64,000 nucleotides of DNA from Parabacteroides gordonii MS-1 = DSM 23371 (GTDB lineage Bacteria; Bacteroidota; Bacteroidia; Bacteroidales; Tannerellaceae), in contig NZ_KQ033922.1 in NCBI RefSeq assembly GCF_000969825.1, positions 1 to 64,000 on the forward strand. The letters are read 5' to 3'. The translations under genes were made by a program, and so were the position numbers. Shown one piece after another: positions 41,480 to 50,367 of the stretch. Each line of letters opens with the position of its first letter. Position 1 is the stretch's first letter. The notes under the pieces are model-generated. The model saw only the letters and a program-made list of their open reading frames with translations, had not been told where the DNA came from and did not search any database.

Positions 41480-43138
41480 ATGAAGACAAAGAAGAGTATA
41501 ATAAGTTTATTCATACTAGGTGTATCTTTACTTACGGCATGTGAAGGTGTTTTAGAAAAATATCCGTTGAACCTGCCGTCTACTGAAACATTTCTGGAAA
41601 ATGAAGACCAGATAAAAATGGCAATAGTAGGGATGCATTCTCCGCTTTATCTGATGTACGACTGGATCCCTTTTATGATCTATTTCGACAATGCTTCGGA
41701 TATTGCTGCGGAAAGAGATGTGAAGCCGGAACAATTATATCATAACCCGAGTGCCTGGCAATTGAAAGATCTTTGGACATATATGTATAACGGTATTTCA
41801 AGATGTAATTTTATTTTGGATAATATTAATCGTTCGGAAGGAAAAGTTTCGGAAGAAAAGATGAATCAATATAAGGCGGAAGTGAAGACTATGCGTGCCT
41901 ATTACTATCATGTATTGGTTTCGATGTTCGGTGATGTTCCATTGATTGAACATGTGCAATCAATGGATGAGGCGTATGTCACCCGTGATGCGAAAGAAAA
42001 AGTGGTAGATTTTATTCTCTCAGAGTGTGAAGCTTCAACACCTTTCCTTTCCCGGAAGAATGAGCCGAACACGATGGCTATAACCCAAGGGTTTGCCTGG
42101 GCTATTGTTGCACGTACCGCGTTGTATAATAACCGTTGGGAAGTGGCCGTCAATGCTTGCAAGAATATAATGGAGTTGGAAGGTACTGAATATATCCTTG
42201 ATGAAAGTTATGAGAATCTGACAAAGATTGCCGGAAAAACATCGAAAGAAATTATTTGGGCTGTCCAGTTTAATCAGGATGATAAAACACAGTTGATGCC
42301 TAAGCGTTATTTATCCCGTTTAGGTGGTGGTTATTCAAATAAAATGCCGATCCAGGCTTTGGTCGATTCCTATGAATGTACCGACGGGTATTCAATAGAT
42401 AAATCTTCTCTTTATGATCCTCAACATCCCTGGGAGAATCGGGATCCGAGGTTAGGCTATACGGTCGCGTTGCCCGGTACGGTTTTTCTGGGTTATCAGT
42501 TTGAAACGAATAAGGATAGCGTGAAATGTTGGAACTATAATGTGACTCCTGCTACCCGGATTGATAACTTGGATGCAACACATACCTATGCCAGTTTTTC
42601 CGGTTACTGCTGGAGGAAATATGTGGATGCCGCCGAATATCGTACAGACGGTGCCTCTTCAATTAATGCGATCGTGTTCCGTTATGCCGAGATCTTGTTG
42701 ACTTATGCTGAAGCCAAAGTTGAATTGAATCAATTAGATGATTCTGTTTATGAGTCTATAAATAAGATAAGGGCCAGAGTCGGGATGCCACCTGTCTCCA
42801 ATGGAAAAAGCCAGCAGGAACTGAGGGCCGCTATAAGGAAAGAACGCAAATATGAATTGGCAGGAGAAGGTCTTCGTTTATTCGATATACGTCGCTGGGA
42901 AATGGCAGAAAAGGTTATGAACGGAATGTGTTATGGACGTGTACCGACAGGTTATCCATCTGTCGCTCCTTCAATAGATGAATATGGTAATCCGGATTAT
43001 TCCACTTATCCGGAAAAGGATAAGTTGGGTACTAAACTGGGAGTACGTTTCTTCGATCCGGCAAAACATTATTTGTCTCCTATACCTTTTGATGAAATTC
43101 AGACAAATAAGAATCTGATTCAAAATCCAGGATATTAA
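41480..43138 (+). CDS. SusD/RagB-type outer-membrane glycan-binding lipoprotein
   Basis: 552 aa with a lipoprotein signal (LGVSLLTACEGVLE). The helical SusD fold is shown by MYNGISRCNFILDNINRSEG, KTMRAYYYHVLVSMFGDVPL, FRYAEILLTYAEAKVELNQL and the C-terminal RKERKYELAGEGLRLFDIRR followed by HYLSPIPFDEIQTNKNLIQN. It forms the lid of the SusC channel and binds the substrate at the cell surface. 20 bp after susC. Confidence 0.95.
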   Translation: MKTKKSIISLFILGVSLLTACEGVLEKYPLNLPSTETFLENEDQIKMAIVGMHSPLYLMYDWIPFMIYFDNASDIAAERDVKPEQLYHNPSAWQLKDLWTYMYNGISRCNFILDNINRSEGKVSEEKMNQYKAEVKTMRAYYYHVLVSMFGDVPLIEHVQSMDEAYVTRDAKEKVVDFILSECEASTPFLSRKNEPNTMAITQGFAWAIVARTALYNNRWEVAVNACKNIMELEGTEYILDESYENLTKIAGKTSKEIIWAVQFNQDDKTQLMPKRYLSRLGGGYSNKMPIQALVDSYECTDGYSIDKSSLYDPQHPWENRDPRLGYTVALPGTVFLGYQFETNKDSVKCWNYNVTPATRIDNLDATHTYASFSGYCWRKYVDAAEYRTDGASSINAIVFRYAEILLTYAEAKVELNQLDDSVYESINKIRARVGMPPVSNGKSQQELRAAIRKERKYELAGEGLRLFDIRRWEMAEKVMNGMCYGRVPTGYPSVAPSIDEYGNPDYSTYPEKDKLGTKLGVRFFDPAKHYLSPIPFDEIQTNKNLIQNPGY

Positions 43139-43168
43139 CTAATTAAAGTTTGTATTTATTCATTAGAC

Positions 43169-43211
43169 CCGGGCTGCAGAAGGAGGTTATTATACCTTCC
43201 CTGTCGCCCGG
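43169..43211 (+). promoter_or_regulatory. Intra-operon stem-loop between susD and the FAD gene
   Basis: CCGGGC (43169-43174) pairs with GCCCGG (43206-43211), with further pairing CAG/CTG and AAGG/CCTT inside. No U-tract follows, so it is more likely a processing or mRNA-stability element than a terminator. Confidence 0.4.
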
Positions 43212-43222
43212 ACAAAATAACT

Positions 43223-44710
43223 ATGTGCAAAATGAAACAAATAATAGAGAAAGAGAGAGAGACAAAAGTAATAGCTACACCGGATGTTTTGGTTGTCGGT
43301 TCAGGGCCCGCGGGTATTGGGGCGGCTATTGCTTCGGCACGAATGGGAGCTGATACTTTGTTGGTAGAAAAATACGGTTTTGTCGGTGGTAATATGACTG
43401 TAGCGATGGTTAATCCGATGTTTACGTTTCATGATATAAACGGTAGGCAAGTTATTAACGGGATTGCCGGTGAGTTTGCCGCCCGTATGGTTAAGGAGGG
43501 TGTTTCTGCGGGGCATGTTACGGATATGACATTTGATAATGCTTCGATGACTCCTTTTGATCCGGAAGGCTGTAAAGTCCTTCTTTTTAAAATGTTGGAA
43601 GAGGCCGGAGTTCGTATCCTCTTGCATACTCTGGTTGTTGATACGCAGGTGGAAGAAGGAAGTGCTAATGCTGTCATCATTGAAAGTAAGTCGGGCAGAC
43701 AGGCTATTTGTCCTCGTTATATTATTGACTGTTCGGCGGATGCAGATGTAGCCGTGAGTGCCGGTGCCGGTTATGTGGCCGGTAGAAAAGAAGATGGAGC
43801 TATGCAGCCCGTAACCCTTTATTTCAGGATAGGAGGGGTGAATAATGTAGAATTGCGCCAGTGGATGAAAGATAATCGTAATTTATTGAAAGATGATCCG
43901 ACAGATGAAGAGATAGATAGCCAGAAGGCAATTGCCTTTTTAGGTTTGAATGAGATTGTAAAGATGGCTGTGGATACGGGAGAACTGGATGACGAAGTCG
44001 CTCCCCGGATTTTGATGTATGAGTTGCCGTATGGACAATTTTCTGTGAATACTACACGATTACAGAATATCGATGGCACTGATACGGAAGATTTAACACG
44101 TGCAGAAGTGGTTCTTCGTAAACAAGTTATTCAGGTGTTTCATTTCCTCAAAAAACATATTGGAGGATTTAACAACTCTTTTATTATTGATTCGGGAATA
44201 CAAGTCGGTATTCGGGAAACCCGCCATATAGAAGGTGACTATACTTTATCGGAGACTGATATATTGAATGGCTCTACTTTCTGTGATGGGATTGCTTGCG
44301 GCACTTTTGCGATAGATATTCATCCCCCTCATGGCAAACAGCAGATTTTTACCGGTTCCGGAAAAGTGGTTTATGAGATACCATATCGTTGCTTATTACC
44401 GATCGGACTTGATAATTTATTAGTGGCAGGTCGTTGTATTTCAGTAACTCATACGGCATTTGGTTCTATAAGGGTAATGGCTACCTGCATGGCTATGGGG
44501 CAAGGGGCCGGAACTGCTGCGGCTTTAGTTGCAAAAAGGAATATCACTACGCGTGAAATTGATACGGCAGAATTAAGACGGGAACTTGTTAGTCAAAAGC
44601 AGTTTCTGTTGAATGAAAATCAGGAAAATATAGTGGATAAAGGTTTGATCCTGAATCGTGTAAATAGTGATGGGAAAAATGCAGGTCACTATAATCCATT
44701 CCAAAAATAG
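43223..44710 (+). CDS. FAD-dependent oxidoreductase (FAD_oxidored family)
   Basis: 495 aa. The N-terminal dinucleotide-binding motif is PDVLVVGSGPAGIGAAIASA with GADTLLVEKYGFVGGNMTVA; the C-terminal FAD region reads DNLLVAGRCISVTHTAFGSI then RVMATCMAMGQGAGTAAAL. These proteins are frequent in Bacteroidota polysaccharide loci and are thought to act on sugar or uronic-acid derivatives, but no substrate is proven here. No signal peptide, so cytoplasmic. Start may be the internal ATG at 43232. Nine bp from the MFS gene. Confidence 0.83.
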   Translation: MCKMKQIIEKERETKVIATPDVLVVGSGPAGIGAAIASARMGADTLLVEKYGFVGGNMTVAMVNPMFTFHDINGRQVINGIAGEFAARMVKEGVSAGHVTDMTFDNASMTPFDPEGCKVLLFKMLEEAGVRILLHTLVVDTQVEEGSANAVIIESKSGRQAICPRYIIDCSADADVAVSAGAGYVAGRKEDGAMQPVTLYFRIGGVNNVELRQWMKDNRNLLKDDPTDEEIDSQKAIAFLGLNEIVKMAVDTGELDDEVAPRILMYELPYGQFSVNTTRLQNIDGTDTEDLTRAEVVLRKQVIQVFHFLKKHIGGFNNSFIIDSGIQVGIRETRHIEGDYTLSETDILNGSTFCDGIACGTFAIDIHPPHGKQQIFTGSGKVVYEIPYRCLLPIGLDNLLVAGRCISVTHTAFGSIRVMATCMAMGQGAGTAAALVAKRNITTREIDTAELRRELVSQKQFLLNENQENIVDKGLILNRVNSDGKNAGHYNPFQK

Positions 44711-44719
44711 AAGAAAGAG

Positions 44720-46003
44720 ATGGAAAATACGATTATAGGAACAAAAACAGTTCGTTGGAGAATTGCTTTATTATTATGTCTGGTTTCCGGGTTGAATTGT
44801 CTGGACAGAAATACATTGGCGATTTTGGCTTCTACCATACAAAAAGAGCTTCATTGGACGGATGCTGATTATGCAAATATCACAGCAGTATTTGTCTTTA
44901 GTTATACTTTGATGTATGCATGTAGTGGGCGGATAATCGATCGCATCGGCACTCGGAAAGGCTTTGCTATTTTTGCCGGAGGATGGTCGTTGGTCAGTAT
45001 GTTGCATGCATTTGCCGGTTCTATAACTCAATTTGCGGTCGTTCGTTTTTTGTTGGGCATTACTGAGTCTGCTAATTTCCCAGCGGGAGTTAAAGCCTGT
45101 AGTGAATGGTTTCCTTTGAAGGAGCGTGCGTTGGCTATTGGATTGTTTAATGCTGGAACGGCTATTGGAGCTGCGTTGGCTGTACCGATTGTTTCTTTTT
45201 TGGCGTTTCATTTCGGGTGGCGTATTTCTTTTCTGGCAACAGGTTTCCTAGGGTTTATCTGGTTGTTCTTTTGGCTTAAATATTATCATTTGCCGCAGAA
45301 ACATCCTCATATCTCGAAAGAGGAGAAGGAGTTGATTTTATCGAATGATGAATCTACGACATTTGATACACAAACTAAGGTTAGCCTGAAACAATTGCTG
45401 TCGAGAAAAGCAACCTGGGGATGCTTTTCCGCACGTGTTTTTATTGATCCGGTGACTTATTTCCTATTGTTCTGGATTCCTAAATATTTGCAGGATGTAC
45501 AAGGCTTTTCTTTAACAGAGTTAGGTGTAACGGCGTGGCTACCTTATACTGCGATGGGAATAGGAACGATATTAGGGGGCATGTTCCCCAAATTTCTGAT
45601 TGATAAATATAACTGGTCATTAAATAAGGCCAGAAAGACGGTTATGCTTGTAGCTTCTTTAATTATTCCGGTGTTATGCTATCTTTTGTTTTCCGGTGCT
45701 ACCCCGTTTGTTGCTGTCGGTTTGATTTCCGGAATAATGCTTGCTCATGGGTTATGGGCAAATATAACGATACCTTCCGAAATATATCCTAAAAGTGTGC
45801 AGGCTACTATCACGGGGATAGGGGGAACGTTAGGGGGGATAACAAGTGTTGTGTCTCAGAAAATAATAGGAGTGACCGTTGGCGTTTATTCCTACTTACC
45901 GATCTTTATTTATATCGGTGCAGCTTATCTAACGAGTTATATCCTGGTCTCTTTTCTGGTTGGTCGGCTGGGGGAGATCAGACAATTTAAAAATGTTGAA
46001 TAG
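44720..46003 (+). CDS. MFS transporter, anion:cation symporter type
   Basis: 427 aa with twelve membrane segments. Signatures include LVSGLNCLDRNTLAILAS, RIIDRIGTRKGFAIFAGGWS and FLLGITESANFPAGVKACSE, which match the ACS branch (hexuronate, galactonate and related acids). It would carry the product released in the periplasm across the inner membrane. Together with the FAD oxidoreductase it hints that the locus handles an acidic sugar as well as arabinose (inference). Confidence 0.87.
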   Translation: MENTIIGTKTVRWRIALLLCLVSGLNCLDRNTLAILASTIQKELHWTDADYANITAVFVFSYTLMYACSGRIIDRIGTRKGFAIFAGGWSLVSMLHAFAGSITQFAVVRFLLGITESANFPAGVKACSEWFPLKERALAIGLFNAGTAIGAALAVPIVSFLAFHFGWRISFLATGFLGFIWLFFWLKYYHLPQKHPHISKEEKELILSNDESTTFDTQTKVSLKQLLSRKATWGCFSARVFIDPVTYFLLFWIPKYLQDVQGFSLTELGVTAWLPYTAMGIGTILGGMFPKFLIDKYNWSLNKARKTVMLVASLIIPVLCYLLFSGATPFVAVGLISGIMLAHGLWANITIPSEIYPKSVQATITGIGGTLGGITSVVSQKIIGVTVGVYSYLPIFIYIGAAYLTSYILVSFLVGRLGEIRQFKNVE

Positions 46004-46018
46004 TTTAAGATTAGAAAT

Positions 46019-47608
46019 ATGAAAGTAAAAAGAAGTTTATTTGTTGTTTTGTGTATGTCGTTATTCTGTTTCACCTCTTTTATATCAGGGCAGAGTGTAG
46101 TTAGTATTTCAATTCCGGATCAGCTGGATGATATTGATCCCATGATTTATGGGCAGATGCTGGAGGATTGTAACGATAGTGTGATTTATGGGGGACTGAT
46201 CAGAGGGGATGGTACTGAACATCCTGTTGTAAATGATCTATTGAAACCACTTAATATGCCAATTGTTCGTTGGCCGGCCGGTACTTATATACATGAGTAT
46301 AATTGGGAGAATGGGATCGGTCCGAAAGAAAGTCGACCGACAGTTGATTGTATTTGTTGGGGTGGACAGGATACAAACATATTCGGAACAGATGAATTCC
46401 TTCAATGGTGTAAAAGAATAGGAACTGTGCCATATATTAATTTCAATATGAGTAATAATCCTAAATATGCAGGTTCCCTTGGAGATGCGTTGAACTGGCT
46501 TGAATATGTCAATGGTTCAGCCAATACGGCTTATGGAATGAAACGGGTGCAAAATGGGCATCAGCGACCATATAATGTGAAATATTGGTGTATAGGTAAT
46601 GAAAATTATGGCCCTTATGGGGTACATAAGGCGGAAACAGCTGAAGTTTATTCAGATAAATTGTATCAGTGGGCTAAAACAATCCGTAGTCTTTATCCTG
46701 ATTTGAAGTTGTTGGGAGTAGGACATTTATATGGTTGGAATGATACTGTCCTCTCTAAAAACGGTGCATTGATCGATTTCCTTACATTACATTATTATAT
46801 GGGGGCACAAATAAAAGAGAATGTTTTAATGGACCCGGCATATACTATATTTGCTCCGGCAAAGGTTGAAGCCAATATAAAGAAAAGTGCGGAGCGTCTG
46901 GGAAAAGAAAACCAACGACTAAGAAGAACAGACTGTCCGATACGATTCAGTATTGATGAATGGAATAACAGACATGCCGTTTATGATGGTGTGAAGTTTG
47001 GTTTTACCAGAAAAGATAGCAGGCGGTTGTTTGATGTAGCGACAGTGGCTGGAATGTTGAATGTATTCATCAGGCAAAGTCCTGCGGTTGGAATGGCAAA
47101 TTATATCTTCCCTGTAAATGGTCATGGCTTAATTAAAACTGTCGGGGATGATGATGCTTACAAAACACCTGTTTATTTTGTGTTTGAATTATACCGGCAT
47201 TATATGATAGGGAAAAAGATAGATATGGAAATTAATGGTTCCGGATTGTCTTTACCTTTAAGTAAATTGAAAGTTGAGGGTGATATTAATCGCGATGTAA
47301 ATGAGGAAATGCAGGAATTAAAGTTTATTGATGGAGCAGCAGTTTTAACAAAAGAAGGAAATATAAATATAACTCTGATAAACCGTTCACATGAAAAAGG
47401 ACAGAAGGTAAAAGTAAATGTACCTGACGGATATTTTGTGAAGAATGTTTGGACTCTTGAAGCAGATGATATCAATGTAGCAAATGTGAGTAATGATAGA
47501 AACCGGATTGTCCCTAAAAAGACGGAGATTAATTCTAAAAAGAGCCAGATGGATCTGACTCTTTCTCCGTGTGGTTTTTCTATGATACAGTACTCAAAAG
47601 TAAAATGA
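46019..47608 (+). CDS. GH51-like alpha-L-arabinofuranosidase
   Basis: 529 aa with a Sec signal peptide (LFVVLCMSLFCFTSFISG), so exported to the periplasm or surface. The family pattern is clear: IYGGLIRGDG, PIVRWPAGTYIHEYNWENGI, FGTDEFLQWCKRIG, the acid/base Glu (about 195) in YWCIGNENYGP, and the nucleophile Glu (about 314) in RFSIDEWNN, followed by a C-terminal beta domain. It should remove terminal arabinofuranose from plant or mycobacterial-type glycans. Last gene of the locus, ending at terminator 47611-47645. Confidence 0.85.
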   Translation: MKVKRSLFVVLCMSLFCFTSFISGQSVVSISIPDQLDDIDPMIYGQMLEDCNDSVIYGGLIRGDGTEHPVVNDLLKPLNMPIVRWPAGTYIHEYNWENGIGPKESRPTVDCICWGGQDTNIFGTDEFLQWCKRIGTVPYINFNMSNNPKYAGSLGDALNWLEYVNGSANTAYGMKRVQNGHQRPYNVKYWCIGNENYGPYGVHKAETAEVYSDKLYQWAKTIRSLYPDLKLLGVGHLYGWNDTVLSKNGALIDFLTLHYYMGAQIKENVLMDPAYTIFAPAKVEANIKKSAERLGKENQRLRRTDCPIRFSIDEWNNRHAVYDGVKFGFTRKDSRRLFDVATVAGMLNVFIRQSPAVGMANYIFPVNGHGLIKTVGDDDAYKTPVYFVFELYRHYMIGKKIDMEINGSGLSLPLSKLKVEGDINRDVNEEMQELKFIDGAAVLTKEGNINITLINRSHEKGQKVKVNVPDGYFVKNVWTLEADDINVANVSNDRNRIVPKKTEINSKKSQMDLTLSPCGFSMIQYSKVK

Positions 47609-47610
47609 GA

Positions 47611-47645
47611 AATAAGTCCATCGACTATAAGCCGATGGACTTATT
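47611..47645. terminator. Bidirectional terminator after the glycan locus
   Basis: 13-bp perfect arms AATAAGTCCATCG and complement, 9-nt loop, between two convergent genes. Confidence 0.85.
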
Positions 47646-48221
47646 TTATAACATCCCCAACCCTTCAAACATCCCTCTGTAAACCGCCGCTTTCTCATCC
47701 AGCGGTTTGGGATAGGCGCGGGAGGAGGAGGGCATACGGTATAATCTGAATGTCCGGTCTAATAGAGTGAAGGTTGAATATGAACCGACTTTGGGTTCCT
47801 CGGTAGGAGGGAGGACAGACAGAAGTGTGTCCATCGCCTTCTGGCCGGTTACGACAATCGCTTTACAATCCGGTATCTGCGACAGAACTTCTTCGGTATT
47901 GATCGGTTTGATTACTTGCAGAAAATTATCGGAAGCATTATTCTTCAGACGGATGATCTCGACAGCCGTATCTCCGATCCCGATCCCTTTCTCCCGGCAG
48001 AATGCTCTGGCTTTTTCTTCACTAAAAGCCTTTTTGGTTTCGAGAAAGTATTCTTTGTTATTATAGAACAACAATCCCAGGATACGCCACATATCGTTCT
48101 GGATATTCGGGTAATAGAAATTCATCGACCAGCGTTGCATAGGAGGGGGAAAACTACCCAACATAAGTAATTTAGTCTGTTCGGGGAGAAAGAATCCCAG
48201 CGGATGTAATTCTGATACCAT
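47646..48221 (-). CDS. Uracil-DNA glycosylase superfamily protein
   Basis: 191 aa. The N-terminal LLMLGSFPPPMQRWSMNFYY, with the Gly-x-x-Pro pattern, and the NFYYP segment correspond to the Mug/SMUG-type active-site region; IPDCKAIVVTGQKAMDTLL and RMPSSSRAYPKPLDEKAAVY (in place of the HPS motif, here MPSSS) fit the C-terminal part. It probably removes a damaged base from DNA, but the substrate is uncertain because the family is diverse. Confidence 0.75.
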   Translation of the reverse strand: MVSELHPLGFFLPEQTKLLMLGSFPPPMQRWSMNFYYPNIQNDMWRILGLLFYNNKEYFLETKKAFSEEKARAFCREKGIGIGDTAVEIIRLKNNASDNFLQVIKPINTEEVLSQIPDCKAIVVTGQKAMDTLLSVLPPTEEPKVGSYSTFTLLDRTFRLYRMPSSSRAYPKPLDEKAAVYRGMFEGLGML

Positions 48222-48235
48222 TGGCTTTCTGTTAT

Positions 48236-48586
48236 TTATCTTTTAATTGTCTGTTGTTTCTTACTATGCATTTCTTCGGCAAAAGCATCATATCCGATTG
48301 CTTGTATCCTTCTTATACATGCCGGACGATCCGAACGGAACAGGACGGCAAAGACTTTGCCTATGAAATTGTTGAACTTTTTGCATTCGTCGATAGAACT
48401 GATCGTGCAGTCTGCACAACTCTTATAATTATGTTCGATATTACACGACCGTATTTTACACCATTCCGCTTTTGTATTTGCTTTGCATCCCGGACATTGG
48501 CCTTTTACAAACTTACGGCAGGCTCCGCAATAGAGTCCGCAGGCAGCAACATGCTCCGCACTTGGTTGATATGTCAGATTCTCCAT
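48236..48586 (-). CDS. DUF3795 cysteine-rich protein
   Basis: 116 aa with twelve or so Cys residues in a CGLYCGACRKFVKGQCPGCK block and a CKIRSCNIEHNYKSCADC block, the DUF3795 pattern, likely binding zinc or an Fe-S cluster. Function unknown. It is cytoplasmic, with no signal peptide. 24 bp after the ArsC-like gene, same strand. Confidence 0.78.
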   Translation of the reverse strand: MENLTYQPSAEHVAACGLYCGACRKFVKGQCPGCKANTKAEWCKIRSCNIEHNYKSCADCTISSIDECKKFNNFIGKVFAVLFRSDRPACIRRIQAIGYDAFAEEMHSKKQQTIKR

Positions 48587-48610
48587 TCGAAAAGTGAATT
48601 AATAAGATGA

Positions 48611-48973
48611 TTATTTGTCTTTTACCGATTCTTCCCATTCACTGACCTTAAAACCAACCAGCACCTGATCTTCACTGATCAATAAAGGACGTTTGATCAG
48701 TTTACCGTCGGAAGCCAGTAACTCGATCTGTTCCTTATCACTCATTGAAGGAAGCTTGTCTTTAAGTTGCATTGCTTTATAAACCAGACCGCTTGTATTA
48801 AAGAAGCTCTTCAGAGGAAGTTTGCTTCGTCCGATCCATTCAGCCAGTTCTTCCGCCGAGGGATTCTGGTCTATTATATGACGGTCGTCATAAGCCACCT
48901 TGTGCTCATCCAGCCACTTTTTGGCATTCCGGCAAGTGCTGCATTTCGGATATTCTAGAAAAAGATACTTCAT
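48611..48973 (-). CDS. ArsC/Spx family thioredoxin-fold protein
   Basis: 120 aa. The N-terminal LEYPKCSTCRNAKKWLDEHK contains the CxxC of the Spx/MgsR-type ArsC fold, followed by SKLPLKSFFNTSGLVYKAM and LIKRPLLISEDQVLVGF. In Gram-positives such proteins are regulators; in Bacteroidota they are annotated as arsenate-reductase-like without proof. No ars genes are nearby, so a redox role other than arsenate reduction is more likely. Confidence 0.82.
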   Translation of the reverse strand: MKYLFLEYPKCSTCRNAKKWLDEHKVAYDDRHIIDQNPSAEELAEWIGRSKLPLKSFFNTSGLVYKAMQLKDKLPSMSDKEQIELLASDGKLIKRPLLISEDQVLVGFKVSEWEESVKDK

Positions 48974-48985
48974 GTCGGCAGTGTT

Positions 48986-49621
48986 TTATTTATCTTTCTT
49001 GCGTTGGTTCTTTGCATCTTCCTTGGCAAGAAGGACTACATTATAAACAAAATCAGTCATCCATTCTTCCGAGTAACCGAGTGTTTCTTTATATTTACGG
49101 ATGCTCCATGCTGTTTTTTGTACGCTTACCTCTTTCCACTCTGAACGTGTTACGATCTCATGGATTGTTTTTGCGGTCTGATTGTATAACAACTTTTTTA
49201 CCAGCATGGAGAAGCGGAACTTCCACTGCATCAGATTATCCAGCAAAGAGAACAGGTCGTTGCAGAAGCCCTGGAACAGGAAGAAGTACGATTTGATATC
49301 GTTCTGCGATTTGCAGTTCTTTTTCACTGACGCTTCAATCTCTTTAAAGAAGCTTTCTTTCATGCCATAGTCTTGCATCAATATCTTGCGGACACGTGAT
49401 TTCTCGGCAATACCCGGTTTGTTATTTTGTGTAGGGATCTTCAACATCCGTTTGAAAAGCGCCATGTCCGACAGCATATTGATGTTGGTTATACCTAGTT
49501 GTACAGCCATGACTGCCTGATAATAAACGCGGATCAGAGAAACGAATTCTTCAACGGAGCCTTTTGACGATGCTTCTGTTTCTTCTTTCTCTTTCTTGAA
49601 AAGTTTAGAAATTATGTTCAT
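48986..49621 (-). CDS. Hypothetical helical protein
   Basis: 211 aa, cytoplasmic, almost wholly helical and charged at both ends (KLFKKEKEETEASSKG at the start, AKEDAKNQRKKDK at the end). No catalytic motif is visible and I recognise no family. It is well conserved in style with chromosomal neighbours (no AT shift) and 12 bp before the ArsC-like gene, so it is probably in the same transcript. Confidence 0.7.
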   Translation of the reverse strand: MNIISKLFKKEKEETEASSKGSVEEFVSLIRVYYQAVMAVQLGITNINMLSDMALFKRMLKIPTQNNKPGIAEKSRVRKILMQDYGMKESFFKEIEASVKKNCKSQNDIKSYFFLFQGFCNDLFSLLDNLMQWKFRFSMLVKKLLYNQTAKTIHEIVTRSEWKEVSVQKTAWSIRKYKETLGYSEEWMTDFVYNVVLLAKEDAKNQRKKDK

Positions 49622-49685
49622 GTGTATTTGTTATAAAATAATTACGGGGACAAATATAGTAAAACTTGTCCCCGTTTCAGTCATT

Positions 49686-50348
49686 CTATTCAATTCTCTC
49701 TACTGTTATTTCGGGAAATTCTTCCATAAACAGGAGTAATTTGTTGTCATCCGTACTTTTCTTTGCCTTTATAACTATTGTAACAACGTAAGTGTCGGCG
49801 TTCGAATGGCTGACTTTTTCCATTTGATAGGAGACGAGCATATAGCCTCTATCGTTCAGTTCCCGGGTAACCTTTTGTATAATGTCTTTTTCATCGGTCG
49901 AAAATACGATCATTGAACTTTTCATTCCAAGGCTTTTAAAGATAAAGCTCAATAATTCCAGACCGATCAGAGTCAGTATTGTTGCCGCCACTCCGATACC
50001 ATACATCCCTGCTCCGATAGCCAAACCGATTCCGGCAGTAGCCCAAATCCCGGCAGCCGTTGTCAGTCCTCGTACAAACTGTTTTTGTATGATGATGGTT
50101 CCTGCACCGATGAAGCCGATGCCACTTACTACCTGTGCGGCAACGCGGCTCGGGTCGAGTGAGACACTGTTTTCCAGGATAACCTGCTGGAAGCCATACT
50201 GCGACACGATCATGATGAGCGCACTACCCAGTGAAACCAGGAAATGCGTGCGGTAACCGGCTTCTTTAGCCCTGTATTCCCGGTCAAGTCCGACTACGGC
50301 CCCCAGGACACCTGCAATAAACAGTCTAAGTATGAAATCCCATAGCAT
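49686..50348 (-). CDS. MgtC/SapB family membrane protein
   Basis: 220 aa: four or five membrane segments with the MgtC core LFIAGVLGAVVGLDREYRAK, GYRTHFLVSLGSALIMIVSQ, VVSGIGFIGAGTII and RGLTTAAGIWATAGIGLAIG, then a C-terminal ACT-like domain (about 140-220). MgtC is a virulence and low-Mg survival protein in Salmonella; in commensals the family has an unclear role, perhaps in magnesium or membrane-potential homeostasis. It lies 19 bp after the antiporter gene. Confidence 0.87.
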   Translation of the reverse strand: MLWDFILRLFIAGVLGAVVGLDREYRAKEAGYRTHFLVSLGSALIMIVSQYGFQQVILENSVSLDPSRVAAQVVSGIGFIGAGTIIIQKQFVRGLTTAAGIWATAGIGLAIGAGMYGIGVAATILTLIGLELLSFIFKSLGMKSSMIVFSTDEKDIIQKVTRELNDRGYMLVSYQMEKVSHSNADTYVVTIVIKAKKSTDDNKLLLFMEEFPEITVERIE

Positions 50349-50367
50349 AATTGTATCCTCCTTTTGA

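Noticed and set aside
43150-43353. 67-codon frame between susD and the FAD gene
   Set aside because: Overlaps the FAD gene start in another frame and covers the intergenic stem-loop; no coding character.
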